Source: Vibrio sp. 10N.286.49.B1 (GTDB lineage: Bacteria > Pseudomonadota > Gammaproteobacteria > Enterobacterales > Vibrionaceae). From it: a stretch of 42,796 nt of DNA. The position numbers and the translations under genes were made by a program. Below, in pieces: positions 33,887-42,796 of the stretch (within the stretch, counting starts at the first letter, position 1; each line of letters opens with the position of its first letter). The DNA lies in NCBI RefSeq assembly GCF_002873335.1, contig NZ_MCUW01000033.1:62311-105106 (forward strand), written 5' to 3'. The notes under the pieces were generated by a model that worked only from the letters and a program-made list of their open reading frames with translations, did no database searches and was not told the origin of the DNA.

Positions 33887-35287
33887 TTAGAATAAACGGT
33901 TTAAACCATTGAGCGCTGCAACCCGGTAGGCTTCAGCCATCGTAGGGTAGTTAAATGTGGTATTCACAAAATACTCTATAGTATTCGCGTCGCCTTTTTG
34001 TTCCATGATGGCTTGTCCGATATGAATGATCTCTGCAGCACGCTCACCAAAACAATGTATGCCCAATATTTCTTTGGTTTCTCTATGGAATAGTATCTTT
34101 AAACTGCCGATATCCTTACCCGCAATCTGTGCCCGAGCAAGGTGTTTGAATGAAGAGCGTCCTACCTCATAAGGCACTTTTGCTTCCGTCAACTCTTGCT
34201 CGGTTTTACCCACTGAGCTGATCTCTGGAATCGTATAGATTCCAGTAGGAATATCCTCGATAAGAGTGCCCTCTGCTTCGCCTTGTGTAATGGCTTGGGC
34301 GACAAATCGACCTTGATCATAGGCAGCACTGGCGAGGCTTGGATAGCCAATGACATCTCCGACGGCATAGATGTTATCGATTTCTGTCTGGTAATTTCCG
34401 TCTACCTTTAATTGTCCACGAGAGTCCGGCGTCAAACCCACCGAAGATAGATTAAGGGCATCGGTATTACCGGTCCGTCCGTTGGCAAATAAGATGCAAT
34501 CGGCTCGCATCTTTTTACCTGAGTTTAGGTGCACGACAACGCCATCTTCAGTGCCCTCTATTTTCGCATAGGTTTCGTCATTGCGAATCATCATGCCACT
34601 GTTCCAAAAGTGATAAGACAAAGAGTCAGACATTTCATTGTCGAGAAAAGCCAGTAGTCGATCTCGTGTATTGATGAGGTCTGTCTTTACACCAAGGCCA
34701 CGGAACACAGAGGCATATTCACAACCAATGACGCCAGCGCCATAGATAATGATATGGCGTGGATCGTGTTCCAGAGACAAAATGGAATCACTGTCATAGA
34801 TGCGTGAGTGATCAAAGTCGACATCACTTGGTCGATAAGGGCGTGAACCGGTTGCGATAACAAACTTGTCGGCAGTGTAGGTATCGATAGTGCCGTCTTT
34901 CTTGGTGACTTCTAATGTTTTTCCGTCAAGAAAACGTGCGGTGCCGAATAGAAGGCTGCATTCATTGCGGTCGTAAAAACCCTGACGTAAACGGGTCTGT
35001 TTATCGATCACCGATTTGGCATGACCGAGAATATTGGAAAATGTAGAGTGCAAACTGGTATTGTTATTGCAAAACAATGGGTTGCTATTGAATTCGATAA
35101 TACGACTCACGGCATGGCGGAGTGCCTTAGATGGGATAGTCCCCCAGTGAGTACAACCACCGCCGACACTTGCTTCTTTTTCTATGATCGCGACGTTTAG
35201 ACCTGCCTTGGTCAAACCCATAGCGGCACCTTCGCCACCTGGACCACTACCAATAACAATGGCATCAAAGTGTTTGGAGCGACTCAT
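33887..35287 (-). CDS. sthA: SthA, soluble pyridine nucleotide transhydrogenase
   Basis: A 466-residue FAD flavoprotein of the disulfide-reductase family. It has the FAD motif [13 protein letters not shown], the family block [17 protein letters not shown], where the second redox-active Cys is missing as is normal for SthA, the NAD motif [19 protein letters not shown] and the C-terminal dimer domain ending [22 protein letters not shown]. It interconverts NADH and NADPH. It is divergent from fabR, the standard arrangement. ATG at 35287 with GAGGATTAC before it on the minus strand. Confidence 0.98.
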   Translation of the reverse strand: MSRSKHFDAIVIGSGPGGEGAAMGLTKAGLNVAIIEKEASVGGGCTHWGTIPSKALRHAVSRIIEFNSNPLFCNNNTSLHSTFSNILGHAKSVIDKQTRLRQGFYDRNECSLLFGTARFLDGKTLEVTKKDGTIDTYTADKFVIATGSRPYRPSDVDFDHSRIYDSDSILSLEHDPRHIIIYGAGVIGCEYASVFRGLGVKTDLINTRDRLLAFLDNEMSDSLSYHFWNSGMMIRNDETYAKIEGTEDGVVVHLNSGKKMRADCILFANGRTGNTDALNLSSVGLTPDSRGQLKVDGNYQTEIDNIYAVGDVIGYPSLASAAYDQGRFVAQAITQGEAEGTLIEDIPTGIYTIPEISSVGKTEQELTEAKVPYEVGRSSFKHLARAQIAGKDIGSLKILFHRETKEILGIHCFGERAAEIIHIGQAIMEQKGDANTIEYFVNTTFNYPTMAEAYRVAALNGLNRLF

Positions 35288-35707
35288 AAAGTAATCCTCT
35301 TTTCGCTAATAATACCAAGCCTATACCCCTCGTCGTATGAAAGACTGCTGATGAATGGGAGGGTGGTCCGTCAATCCAAGGTGACTAACGATATTGGTAA
35401 TTAACATTACGTAAATTTATGTTATCGGGATTCTAACGTATTATTAACGTAGGTAAATGAACCAGAGGCGATACAGTGTGAGTGATCACGGACTTTACGC
35501 CTAAATGACAGCATGACACGTATTCAGATATTTTAATATTGAGCGTAACCGAGTTGCGATTGCTTACAAAGTGATGTGAGATATGTAAAAGGTTTTGGCA
35601 AAAATCCCTTTATCGACACTTATACAAAGTGGCTATTCGCGCTATATTATTGGCTCTCCCACGATTACCGTTATAAATGGTAAACAACAAGTACACCTAG
35701 GTTAAAC
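35288..35707. promoter_or_regulatory. Divergent promoter region of sthA and fabR
   Basis: A 420-base region without a gene. It must drive sthA leftward and fabR rightward. Near fabR, TTACC (35665-35669) and GGTAA (35679-35683) form a short inverted repeat with 9 bases between that could be an operator or part of a leader. No E. coli-like oxyS gene or FabR consensus site was recognised here. Confidence 0.4.
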
Positions 35708-36349
35708 ATGAAATCAATGGGAATCCGTGCACAACAAAAAGAAAAAACGCGTCGTTCATTGATTGATGCTGCCTTCAGCCAACTCAGTGCTGACCGCAGT
35801 TTTTCGAATTTGAGCTTGCGCGAAGTGGCTCGAGAAGCGGGGATTGCACCGACTTCTTTTTATCGCCACTTCAAAGACATGGATGAACTGGGTCTCACCA
35901 TGGTAGACGAAGGAGGCTTGCTGCTTAGGCAGTTAATGCGACAAGCACGGCAACGTATTGTCAAAGAAGGCAGTGTGATTCGCACCTCGGTTGAAACCTT
36001 CATGGAGTTCATCGCGAGTAGTCCAAACGTTTTTCGACTGTTGTTAAGAGAGCGTTCGGGAACATCGTTTGAATTTCGTGCAGCAGTAGTGAGGGAAATG
36101 CAGCATTTTTCTGCCGAGCTGACCGAGTATTTGGTGAGCACAGGAATGGACCGTGATGAGGCGTTTGCTCAAGCTGAGGCATCGGTTATTTTGGTATTCA
36201 GCTCTGGTGCCGAGGCTCTAGATCTGAGTAAAGTGGAAAGATATGAACTCGCTGAAAGGTTGATTGTCCAATTAAGAATCGTGGCCAAGGGCGCATACTG
36301 GTATCGTAAAGAACGTGAACGAAACCGTCTAAAAGAAGGGTCGAACTAA
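35708..36349 (+). CDS. fabR: FabR, TetR-type repressor of unsaturated fatty acid synthesis
   Basis: A 213-residue TetR-family regulator closely resembling E. coli FabR from near the start ([24 protein letters not shown]). The helix-turn-helix is at about 38-60 ([20 protein letters not shown]), and the ligand domain keeps LRERSGTS and FSSGAEALD. FabR represses fabA/fabB in response to the saturated/unsaturated acyl pool. The start could be ATG 35708 or 35717; the second matches the E. coli N-terminus. The stop shares one base with the yijD start, so the pair is coupled. Confidence 0.96.
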   Translation: MKSMGIRAQQKEKTRRSLIDAAFSQLSADRSFSNLSLREVAREAGIAPTSFYRHFKDMDELGLTMVDEGGLLLRQLMRQARQRIVKEGSVIRTSVETFMEFIASSPNVFRLLLRERSGTSFEFRAAVVREMQHFSAELTEYLVSTGMDRDEAFAQAEASVILVFSSGAEALDLSKVERYELAERLIVQLRIVAKGAYWYRKERERNRLKEGSN

Positions 36350-36720
36350 TGTCTAAAGAAATTTCCTCTGAAAGTAATAACAGCGGTAAAAAAACACTCG
36401 TATTGGCGTTAATTGCTGGTATGTGTGGTAACGCGATGTTGTCTTGGTTGACGATTAGCGAAGTAGTATTCTCTATTTTTCCTTTGATTGCACTCGTGCT
36501 ATCACTGCAAGCTCTGTATCAAGAGTATTTAAAGAACCCAATCCCTGAAGACTTTCCAATGGTTGGTTTAGCCGCATTCTTTGTGGGTGCTTTTGGTCAT
36601 TCAGCATTTACTAAAGCTCAGTACCCGGATGCCGGTGGGAACTTTTTCGCGATTATTGTTGTTCTCGTGTTGTTGTTCTGGATCGGTAAGAAGCTCGGCT
36701 ACATCATGAAAGAAGCTTAA
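36349..36720 (+). CDS. yijD: YijD-family inner membrane protein (DUF1422)
   Basis: A 123-residue protein with three to four hydrophobic helices (LVLALIAGMCGNAMLSWLTI; VVFSIFPLIALVLSLQAL; MVGLAAFFVGAFGHSAF; FFAIIVVLVLLFWIG). It is the partner always found after fabR in Enterobacteria and Vibrios; the function is unknown. The N-terminus [15 protein letters not shown] is hydrophilic and probably cytoplasmic. It overlaps the fabR stop by one base and is followed by a strong terminator. Confidence 0.92.
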   Translation: MSKEISSESNNSGKKTLVLALIAGMCGNAMLSWLTISEVVFSIFPLIALVLSLQALYQEYLKNPIPEDFPMVGLAAFFVGAFGHSAFTKAQYPDAGGNFFAIIVVLVLLFWIGKKLGYIMKEA

Positions 36721-36735
36721 AAAATACACGCAAAT

Positions 36736-36766
36736 AAAAAAACGAGCCGTACGGCTCGTTTTTTTT
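36736..36766. terminator. Bidirectional terminator between yijD and trmA
   Basis: The palindrome CGAGCCGTACGGCTCG (36743-36758) is flanked by a run of A on the left and of T on the right, so it serves as terminator on both strands for convergent yijD and trmA. Confidence 0.93.
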
Positions 36767-36778
36767 GCTCAAAATTTA

Positions 36779-37891
36779 TTATTTTGTTTTCCGTTCTAGC
36801 ATGACACCGGCCTCGGTGTGGTGTGTGAACGGGAATTGATCGAATAGCGCAAAGCGAGTAATCGTATGGGTTTCACTGAGGACATCAAGGTTGTCTTTCA
36901 GTGTGTCTGGATTACAAGATATGTAGAGAATTCGTTCGTAGCCTTGGACCATTTTACAGGTATCGATATCCATTCCAGAACGTGGTGGATCAACGAAAAT
37001 GGTATTGCAGTTATAGCTTTTTAGGTCGATGTTCTGCTGCTTCAAACGACGAAACTCACGTTTACCTTCCATCGCTTCAGTAAAGTCTTCAGCTGACATG
37101 CGAACAATCTGTACGTTATCAATTTTATTAGCCGCGATATTAAACTGCGCTGAATCCACCGAAGGTTTAGCAAGCTCAGTCGCTAATACTCGTTCAAAGT
37201 TCTGAGCAAGTGCTAATGAGAAGTTACCGTTACCACAATAAAGCTCTAACAGATCACCGGAGCTTTCTTGAGTACAATCAACGGCCCATTCCAACATTTT
37301 TTGAGCCACAGGGCCGTTAGGCTGGGTGAAGCTATTTTCTACCTGTTGATAGGTAAAAGGTTTGTCATGCACCTGAAGCGTTTCGAGTACATAGTCTTGA
37401 TCAAGGACGATTTTCATTTTTCGTGCGCGACCAATTAGATTGAGCTTGAATCCTTCATCATTCAAACGCTGCTTTAATGCTGTCGCTTCTTGTTTCCATT
37501 CTTCATCTAGTTGGCGATGGTACAGTAGTGAAACTAATACCTCTCCGCTTAAGGTGGATAGAAAATCGACCTGGAACAATTTTTTTCTTAGGGCGTCGTT
37601 ACCTTTCATCGCCTCTATGAGCAAAGGCATTAAATCATTGATGAGTCGGCTTGCTGCGGGAAATTGGTCAACACGATATTTTTGACGAGTTTCTTGGTCA
37701 AACATGACGTAGTACATGTCGTCACCCTCATGCCAAATTCTAAATTCAGCACGCATGCGATAATGCTTTTCTGGAGACGTAAAAATTTCAAGTTCTGGCG
37801 CAGAGTACGGGGACATCATCGTAGTTAAACGTTGTGCTTTTTCTTCTAGCTGAACTTGGTAGCCTTCAGGTGTGAAGTCGAGATTTGCCAT
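36779..37891 (-). CDS. trmA: TrmA, tRNA (uracil-54-C5)-methyltransferase
   Basis: A 370-residue enzyme that makes m5U54 in the T-loop of tRNA (and m5U341 of tmRNA). The SAM motif [19 protein letters not shown], the [10 protein letters not shown] block and the catalytic-Cys motif [10 protein letters not shown] (near residue 330) are intact. Length agrees with E. coli TrmA (366). It is divergent from btuB's leader as in E. coli, where trmA/btuB is a classical divergent pair. Confidence 0.98.
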   Translation of the reverse strand: MANLDFTPEGYQVQLEEKAQRLTTMMSPYSAPELEIFTSPEKHYRMRAEFRIWHEGDDMYYVMFDQETRQKYRVDQFPAASRLINDLMPLLIEAMKGNDALRKKLFQVDFLSTLSGEVLVSLLYHRQLDEEWKQEATALKQRLNDEGFKLNLIGRARKMKIVLDQDYVLETLQVHDKPFTYQQVENSFTQPNGPVAQKMLEWAVDCTQESSGDLLELYCGNGNFSLALAQNFERVLATELAKPSVDSAQFNIAANKIDNVQIVRMSAEDFTEAMEGKREFRRLKQQNIDLKSYNCNTIFVDPPRSGMDIDTCKMVQGYERILYISCNPDTLKDNLDVLSETHTITRFALFDQFPFTHHTEAGVMLERKTK

Positions 37892-38061
37892 GATAATTGC
37901 CTATCGTCGGTAATGTGTATTGATGAAGAGGGCAGATTTTATTCAATCTCCGGTCGTTGTCCAGTTTTTCCCATGCTTGTTTACCAATAAAACAGGATAT
38001 TTATAGGTTAGTTCAATCTGATATAGACAAGTAACCATTCTGTGAATACCATTTCGACCTA
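37892..38061. promoter_or_regulatory. Divergent promoter region of trmA and btuB
   Basis: About 170 bases. For the btuB transcript, TTGTTT (37978-37983) followed after 17 bases by TTTATA is a possible promoter. Nothing else clear was seen. Confidence 0.35.
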
Positions 38062-38245
38062 GCTGGTGTGAGATGTTAAATGGAACCTCACGTAATAGGG
38101 AATCTGGTGTAAATCCAGAACTGACGCGCAGCGGTAAGAGAGAACGAAAACTCATTAGACACTGTACATAGTTACGGGAAGTCGAGTTGTAGATAAGATG
38201 GTTAGTCTTGTGCTCTCAAGTCCGAATACCTGCCAGCAACCAGGT
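38062..38245 (+). ncRNA. Cobalamin riboswitch (B12 element) of btuB
   Basis: The leader has the B12-riboswitch core: GGGAATCTGGTGTAAATCC (about 38098-38116), AACTGACGCGCAGCGGTAA shortly after and the B12 box-like AAGTCCGAATACCTGCCAGC (38219-38238). The 5' paired segment is GGTGTGAG with CCTCACG near 38065 and 38086. Adenosylcobalamin binding would shut off btuB, probably by hiding its ribosome site. Ends are approximate. About 65 bases separate it from the btuB ATG. Confidence 0.95.
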
Positions 38246-38310
38246 CGTTAACTCAACAAATAATAATGTGAGCGGCTCGGAAGGACTTACGCGATTAGGA
38301 TAATATAAAA

Positions 38311-40161
38311 ATGAACAAATCTTTTTTGGCGATAGCAGTGGCTGCATCGCTCTCTTCTTATGCTTCTTTTTCACTGGCAGAAGCTACTAGCCCAAATGAA
38401 CGTGCTCAATCCACTAATGAAACCATGGTGGTAACAGCAAACCGTGTTGAACAACAACTTAAAGATGTTCTTGCCCCAATAGAAATTGTTGATCGAGAGC
38501 AAATAGATGCAATTCAAGCGAAATCCGTCTCTGAAGTATTACGACGCTTACCAGGTGTGCAAGTGGCGAACCAAGGCGGGGTTGGACAAAATGCGGAATT
38601 GTATATTCGAGGTCGTTCAAGCAAGAATACGTTAGTATTAATCAACGGCGTCAGAATCGGTAGTGCCACAACGGGTTCTGCAAACCTTTCTGCAATCCCA
38701 CTGGATGGTGTGCAACGGATAGAAGTGATCCGTGGTGCTCGTGCTGCCGTTTATGGATCTGATGCGGTGAGTGGCGTCGTTAACATTATCACGACAAATA
38801 AGAACGGCTCTCCAAGTCGAGTTAAAATGGGAGCGGGCAGTTTTGGTAGCTACAATCTAGGCGGTACGCTGTCTCTAGGTGATGCACAAAACGGTTGGGT
38901 TAATCTTACGGCGACCCATCAAGCCAGTAACGGCTACAATATTCAACCAACGAGCTCTAATCCAATTGATGCCGATGACGATGGGTACACAAGCCAATAT
39001 TTAGTATTGGATATGGGTAAGAGATTGGACCAACATTGGCTACTCAAAGCGAATGGTTACTATCAAAAGCAAAATGTCGAGTTTGATAACCCTTGGACTG
39101 GTGTTGATAAATCAGACAGTGATTTGTATAGCGTCAGCATTGCTAGTGAATATACACGCAGTAACTTTGATTCATCACTTGCTTTAACGAGTAACCAAGA
39201 CAAAGCAAAATCCTATGGTCAGGGTGCTGAAGAAGGGACGATATCTACAAATCGAATCGCCGTTAATTGGAATAATAACCTTAAAGTGAACAGTGAATTG
39301 AGCCTAATCGGTGGCGTTGATTGGTATAAAGATAAAGTCGATAACACAACAAAAGCAATGACCAAAGATACCCGAGATAATGGTGCTGTGTTTTTAGGAG
39401 CTTTATACAATCAAGACCGTTTTTCTCTTGAAGGTAACGTTCGTCATGATGACAATAGTGCTTATGGTAACTACAACACTTATCAATTAGGTGGTGGTAT
39501 TAATATCACAGACCAATTTAAGTTTGTTGCCATGCACGGTACCGCTTTTAAAGCCCCCACATTTAACGAGTTGTACTGGCCTAAAGAGTGTGGGCCTTGG
39601 GGGTGTTATGAAGGTAACCCAAACCTCGTACCTGAAGAGTCTTCGACATCAGAAATTGCCTTGGAAGGTGAGTTAGCATTATTTGGATTTAGGTTAGGCG
39701 CATACCGTAGTAACGTAGACGAAATGATCGCAAGTAATGGTTCAACAAACGTCAATATTAACAAGGCAAAAATTGAAGGTATTGAAGTGGTTACCCGTTT
39801 TGATACTGGTGCTATTACTCATGAAGTCTCATACGACTATCTCGACGCAAAAGATGAAAGTACAGGGAAGGATCTTGTAAGACGAGCGCGTCATAGCGGT
39901 AAATGGAACGCGTCGTATAATATAGCGTCATGGAGATTCGATCTTAGCTATTTGTATCAGGGTAAGCGATACAATGATGCTGCAAATACGGATGTCTTGG
40001 ACCCATATTCGCTAGTAGATATTGCTGGAACCTACTATTTTGATAATGGTCTTAGCCTTGGTGCTAAAGTTGGCAACCTATTAAACGAAGAGTACGAAAC
40101 GGTCAGTGGTTATAAAACACCTGAGCGCAATTACTACGTAAATGCGATGTACGAATTCTAA
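38311..40161 (+). CDS. btuB: BtuB, TonB-dependent outer membrane vitamin B12 receptor
   Basis: A 616-residue outer membrane receptor. A signal peptide (about 1-23, ending SFSLA), the TonB box ETMVVTANR (about 37-45), the plug domain (VLAPIEIVDREQIDAIQAKSVSEVLRRLPGVQVA; GVVNIIT) and a 22-strand barrel ending in aromatic Phe (YYVNAMYEF) are visible. It imports cobalamins and is controlled by the riboswitch upstream. The start ATG has AGGATAA just before. Next are a hairpin and the Dph6-like gene. Confidence 0.97.
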   Translation: MNKSFLAIAVAASLSSYASFSLAEATSPNERAQSTNETMVVTANRVEQQLKDVLAPIEIVDREQIDAIQAKSVSEVLRRLPGVQVANQGGVGQNAELYIRGRSSKNTLVLINGVRIGSATTGSANLSAIPLDGVQRIEVIRGARAAVYGSDAVSGVVNIITTNKNGSPSRVKMGAGSFGSYNLGGTLSLGDAQNGWVNLTATHQASNGYNIQPTSSNPIDADDDGYTSQYLVLDMGKRLDQHWLLKANGYYQKQNVEFDNPWTGVDKSDSDLYSVSIASEYTRSNFDSSLALTSNQDKAKSYGQGAEEGTISTNRIAVNWNNNLKVNSELSLIGGVDWYKDKVDNTTKAMTKDTRDNGAVFLGALYNQDRFSLEGNVRHDDNSAYGNYNTYQLGGGINITDQFKFVAMHGTAFKAPTFNELYWPKECGPWGCYEGNPNLVPEESSTSEIALEGELALFGFRLGAYRSNVDEMIASNGSTNVNINKAKIEGIEVVTRFDTGAITHEVSYDYLDAKDESTGKDLVRRARHSGKWNASYNIASWRFDLSYLYQGKRYNDAANTDVLDPYSLVDIAGTYYFDNGLSLGAKVGNLLNEEYETVSGYKTPERNYYVNAMYEF

Positions 40162-40168
40162 TAAGTGA

Positions 40169-40196
40169 TACCGTCTCCGATAAAGAGGCGGTTTTT
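40169..40196 (+). terminator. Hairpin after btuB
   Basis: ACCGTCTC and GAGGCGGT pair (one G-T) around CGATAAA and are followed by TTTTT. It lies between btuB and the Dph6-like gene and would reduce but perhaps not abolish cotranscription. Confidence 0.75.
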
Positions 40197-40215
40197 CTAG
40201 GTAGTTAAAGAAGAT

Positions 40216-40878
40216 ATGAAAAACGTCATAATCAGTTGGTCCTCTGGCAAAGACTCCACGTTAACGTTAGAACGCTTAATCGAATCTGAGCACTATCATG
40301 TTGTTGGTTTGTACACGACTCATGTGAACGGCGAAGTTCCATTTCAAGTCACGCCATTGAATGTCGTGAAGATGCAAGCACAAAAACTGGATTTGCCATT
40401 AGTGGCGATTGAGTTGCCAGAGGTTTTCCCTTCGAATGAAATTTATCAATCCCTCGTCATCCAAGGTATAAAGTCCTCGGGATTAATGGTTGACGGAATC
40501 GCGTTTGGCGATATGTTTTGTAATGGCATTGTCGACTATCGCAAAAGCTATGTTGAGCCTGCTGGTTATGAAGCGGTGTTTCCATTGCTGGGGCAAGATA
40601 GCCATGATCTCGCGAATGAAATCATACAGCGTGGCATCGAGACGGTGATGGTTACAGTAGATAGAGGTGTATTACCTGAAGAGTTATGTGGGCAAGTCTA
40701 TTCTCGTGATTTAATTGACGCTCTGCCTAAAAATGTTGATCCCTGTGGAGAGGATGGAGAGTTTCATACCCTAGTGGTAAATTCTCGATACTTTTCCACG
40801 CCGATTACTCTCCAGTATGACGCTATTGAGACGGGGGAGCGATTTAGTCATCTCCGCTACAAAATTGTGTCAGATTGA
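40216..40878 (+). CDS. Dph6-like PP-loop ATPase (ATP_bind_4 / COG2102 type)
   Basis: A 220-residue PP-loop protein. The ATP pyrophosphatase loop is SSGKDST (about 9-15); the C-terminal D-P-C-G-E-D-G-E-F-H-T motif (about 175-186) is the signature of diphthine-ammonia ligase-like proteins. In eukaryotes and archaea the relative finishes diphthamide on EF-2, which bacteria lack, so the substrate here is unknown; amide formation or similar ATP-driven ligation is plausible. It lies 54 bases after btuB, past a terminator-like hairpin, and 70 before murI. The B12 context suggests cobamide salvage, which is speculation. Confidence 0.85.
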   Translation: MKNVIISWSSGKDSTLTLERLIESEHYHVVGLYTTHVNGEVPFQVTPLNVVKMQAQKLDLPLVAIELPEVFPSNEIYQSLVIQGIKSSGLMVDGIAFGDMFCNGIVDYRKSYVEPAGYEAVFPLLGQDSHDLANEIIQRGIETVMVTVDRGVLPEELCGQVYSRDLIDALPKNVDPCGEDGEFHTLVVNSRYFSTPITLQYDAIETGERFSHLRYKIVSD

Positions 40879-40948
40879 AAACTACTTGGTTTACGCTCTT
40901 GATGGTTCTCAGTATGATTGATGAGAACCTCATTAATGTTTAATTGCG

Positions 40949-41752
40949 ATGTCGAATCTAACAAATAGAAAAAATATCCTTATCTTTGACTCTGGGGTCG
41001 GTGGCTTATCCGTTTTTCAGGAAATTTATACCCGACTTCCTTTAGAGAACTACATCTATTTGTTTGATAACGAAGCCTACCCGTACGGCGAATTGAGTCA
41101 AGAGACTTTAATCGATAGAACCTGCACGCTTATCAAGCGCATGTTGACGACTAGAACGGTTGATATCATTGTTATCGCCTGTAATACCGCGAGCACTATT
41201 GTGTTGCCTCATTTACGTCAACAAACCTCTACTCCTGTTGTGGGCGTTGTGCCTGCTATTAAGCCTGCGTCATTGTTATCAAAGACAGCAGTGGCCTTGA
41301 TTGCTACTCCCGCGACGATTACTAGACAATACACGCATGATCTTATCCGGGACTTTTCTACCGATAGAGAAGTTAAATTACTAGGCTCTACACGTTTGGT
41401 TGAATTGGCGGAAAGTAAGTTAAGAGGCGAGAAAATAGCGCAGGAGGAGGTTAACCAGATTCTATCTACTCTCAATGGCTGTATTGATGTCGCTGTCTTA
41501 GGGTGTACGCATTTTCCCTTATTAAAAGAGGAGATTGGGGTAGCGCTGGGTGAGAATGTTGAATTGATTGATTCTGGAGAAGCAATAGCACGAAGAGTGG
41601 AGTGTTTGTTAGGAGATAGGGTTCAATATAAAAAGGCGGGAGAGATGGCCATGTTTTGTAGTGCGCCCCCTGAAGAGGAGGCAGCACTAAATAAAGCAAT
41701 ACAATTGTTAGGCTTTCCACCTATTCAATTATTTCCCCTTCAGGATGCTTAG
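40949..41752 (+). CDS. murI: MurI, glutamate racemase
   Basis: A 267-residue racemase that makes D-glutamate for peptidoglycan. The two catalytic cysteines are Cys78 (VIACNTAST) and Cys186 ([10 protein letters not shown]), with [11 protein letters not shown] at the N-terminus. The start ATG at 40949 lacks a strong ribosome site. Its end overlaps the convergent RRM gene by 32 bases. As in Vibrio and E. coli, it sits after btuB and before an rRNA operon. Confidence 0.97.
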   Translation: MSNLTNRKNILIFDSGVGGLSVFQEIYTRLPLENYIYLFDNEAYPYGELSQETLIDRTCTLIKRMLTTRTVDIIVIACNTASTIVLPHLRQQTSTPVVGVVPAIKPASLLSKTAVALIATPATITRQYTHDLIRDFSTDREVKLLGSTRLVELAESKLRGEKIAQEEVNQILSTLNGCIDVAVLGCTHFPLLKEEIGVALGENVELIDSGEAIARRVECLLGDRVQYKKAGEMAMFCSAPPEEEAALNKAIQLLGFPPIQLFPLQDA

Positions 41753-42167
41753 GGTCATTGGCAACACGTACTTTTAATGTGCGCTGCATATAGTCTTTCT
41801 CATTGATAGCACTAATCGCGGCATCGACATCAGAGCTTGCCATAACAACAAACCCAAAGCCTCGGCGCTTTCCTGTTCTTTTATCCTTCATTAATCTCAC
41901 GGCAAAGACTTCACCATATTCACCGAACAAATCTCTGACGTGAGATTCGTTGGCTTTATAAGGTAGATTCCCTACATAGAGCGTTTTAGTGGAATTCGAT
42001 GATTCGGATACTTGTTTAGGTGCAGAGGTGGAAAGCTTTACGACGAAAAAAGTGGCAACCACACCAATAACAAACGCGAGAGCTGGTGAAACCGCGAGTT
42101 GAGAGAATATAATTCCCCCTAATACAGCTACTGCGATCACCATAAAGATTGATTTTTTAGAATCCAT
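41721..42167 (-). CDS. Membrane-anchored RRM RNA-binding protein
   Basis: A 148-residue protein with two hydrophobic helices at the N-terminus (about 8-24 and 28-45, separated by SPALA), a short linker and one RNA recognition motif at about 62-138. RNP2 is LYVGNL and RNP1 is [10 protein letters not shown], both with the aromatic residues that stack on RNA. The layout places the RRM in the cytoplasm, tethered to the membrane. Single-RRM bacterial proteins of unknown function exist, but the anchor is unusual. It is convergent with murI, with a 32-base overlap, and divergent from the rRNA promoters. Its promoter and RNA target are unknown. Confidence 0.88.
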   Translation of the reverse strand: MDSKKSIFMVIAVAVLGGIIFSQLAVSPALAFVIGVVATFFVVKLSTSAPKQVSESSNSTKTLYVGNLPYKANESHVRDLFGEYGEVFAVRLMKDKRTGKRRGFGFVVMASSDVDAAISAINEKDYMQRTLKVRVANDPKHPEGEIIE

Positions 42168-42357
42168 ATATAAATACTACTTTTCTTAATTGCGAATAAT
42201 GGCATCTATCGTTAATAAATAGATATAAGAATATTACGTAGTTGAGAGGGATTTTTCCAATTAATTGATGTGATGTATTTCAAATGTTGGATTTTTATCG
42301 GCAAAACAGCCTTTTGATGGCATTTTAAGCAAACGAGAATTAATTTCAAAAAAAGGC
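42168..42357. other. AT-rich region between the RRM gene and rrn P1
   Basis: It contains A/T-rich tracts just upstream of P1 (AATTAATTTCAAAAAAAGG, about 42338-42356) suitable as an UP element. No gene is seen. Confidence 0.45.
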
Positions 42358-42385
42358 TTGTCATCAAGTGAGTGATCTCTATAAT
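42358..42385 (+). promoter_or_regulatory. rRNA operon promoter P1
   Basis: TTGTCA (42358-42363), a 16-base spacer and consensus TATAAT (42380-42385), with an A-rich UP-like tract before and a GC-rich discriminator (GCCGCC) after. Such discriminators give stringent and growth-rate control. Position before the boxA supports a rRNA role. Confidence 0.85.
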
Positions 42386-42467
42386 GCCGCCTCATCGACA
42401 CGGAATGAGACGAAAGTCACAAAGAAGAGTCGGTCTGGAAGGTAAAAAGAAAGTTTGAAAAAACCTC

Positions 42468-42495
42468 TTGACTCTCCAGCTGGGAAGCGTAAGAT
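42468..42495 (+). promoter_or_regulatory. rRNA operon promoter P2
   Basis: TTGACT (42468-42473) and TAAGAT (42490-42495) with a 16-base spacer; start of transcription expected near 42502 in GCACCCC, a GC-rich discriminator. A second tandem rrn promoter is typical. Confidence 0.75.
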
Positions 42496-42501
42496 TCGCA
42501 C

Positions 42502-42796
42502 CCCTAACGACGAGAAGCTTAGCTTCAAGTAAGTTAGAAATGCTCTTTAAAAATATAAACCTATATCAATCTGTGTGGACACTTGTTGATGATAATCATT
42601 ATGTTTGCTTCTGCTTTAGCAGAGATAAACAACTTCTTCGGAAGTAAAATGGTTTTCAATGAACACGTGACCTAAGGGTAGTAAGCTCGCTTACTGTCAC
42701 ACAGTCAAAATTCATTATCGTTCTGTTGGAGCGATAATAGCTTTAAAATTACTTCTTACTTTTTAAGTAAGGGACAGTTTTGAAGTCAGTATTCAT
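42502..42796 (+). other. 5' leader of an rRNA operon, 16S gene beyond the window
   Basis: From the P2 start to the window end lie boxA and about 245 bases of structured leader. GTTAAACA-like spacers and GTGTGG-type pieces resemble Vibrio rrn leaders. The 16S start (AGAGTTTGAT) has not been reached. RNase III processing stems cannot be checked without the 3' side. Confidence 0.85.
42541..42550 (+). promoter_or_regulatory. rrn boxA antitermination element
   Basis: TGCTCTTTAA is the exact boxA consensus bound by NusB-NusE, which prevents rho termination in untranslated rRNA. It proves that the transcript is a ribosomal leader. Confidence 0.92.

Noticed and set aside
38062..38155. Minus-strand open frame over the btuB leader
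   Set aside because: The sequence is explained by the cobalamin riboswitch on the plus strand.

Overview
The window looks like chromosomal DNA from a Vibrionaceae bacterium, most likely a Vibrio with dual flagella. The supporting signs are the backbone gene order rmuC-ubiE-ubiJ-ubiB-tatABC, tatD/hemB, polA-spf-engB, cytochrome c4, sthA/fabR-yijD, trmA/btuB-murI and then an rRNA operon leader; a long RyhB next to polA; a Spot 42 gene plus a second small RNA before engB; a CsrB-type RNA; and a flagellar cluster with LafK and MotY of the lateral (swarming) type. Species assignment is inference; no search was run.

Region 1 (1-15719) is one flagellar export, switch and basal-body locus built as two divergent operons. 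Leftward run fliM-fliN-fliP-fliQ-fliR-flhB-flhA and a degenerate EAL-domain gene. Rightward run a MotY-type OmpA-domain gene, the sigma-54 activator lafK, and fliE-F-G-H-I-J. Genes are tightly packed with many start/stop overlaps. FliM lacks the N-terminal CheY-binding peptide, and the receiver domain of LafK lacks its phospho-acceptor Asp. Filament, hook, stator and chemotaxis genes of this system are not in the window. Three copies of a 7-base repeat (AGACCCT) lie at the left edge.

Region 2 (15720-25110) is housekeeping: rmuC behind a LexA-like palindrome, the ubiquinone genes ubiE-ubiJ-ubiB, the twin-arginine translocase tatA-tatB-tatC, convergent tatD, hemB and a GNAT acetyltransferase. 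A 37-codon gene for a Cys/His-rich peptide with a good ribosome-binding site lies between tatC and tatD.

Region 3 (25110-31400) is dense in regulatory RNA: ryhB (iron), spf/Spot 42 (carbon), a third structured RNA resembling the Vibrionaceae RNA VSsrna24, and a CsrB-type RNA with 14 GGA motifs. Between them lie polA, engB and a di-heme cytochrome c4.

Region 4 (31400-37900) holds a methyltransferase preceded by a near-consensus Fur box and an 11-bp palindrome, a DinF-type MATE efflux gene whose leader can form a perfect three-way RNA junction, sthA, fabR-yijD and trmA. Region 5 (37900-42796) holds a cobalamin riboswitch, btuB, a Dph6-like PP-loop gene, murI, a membrane-anchored RRM protein, and the promoters and boxA leader of an rRNA operon whose 16S gene lies just beyond the right edge.

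The items most worth pursuing are the three-way-junction leader of the MATE gene (32351-32414), the Fur-box methyltransferase with its extra operator, the degenerate EAL gene coupled to flhA, the 37-residue peptide, and the Dph6-like gene behind the B12 riboswitch and btuB.
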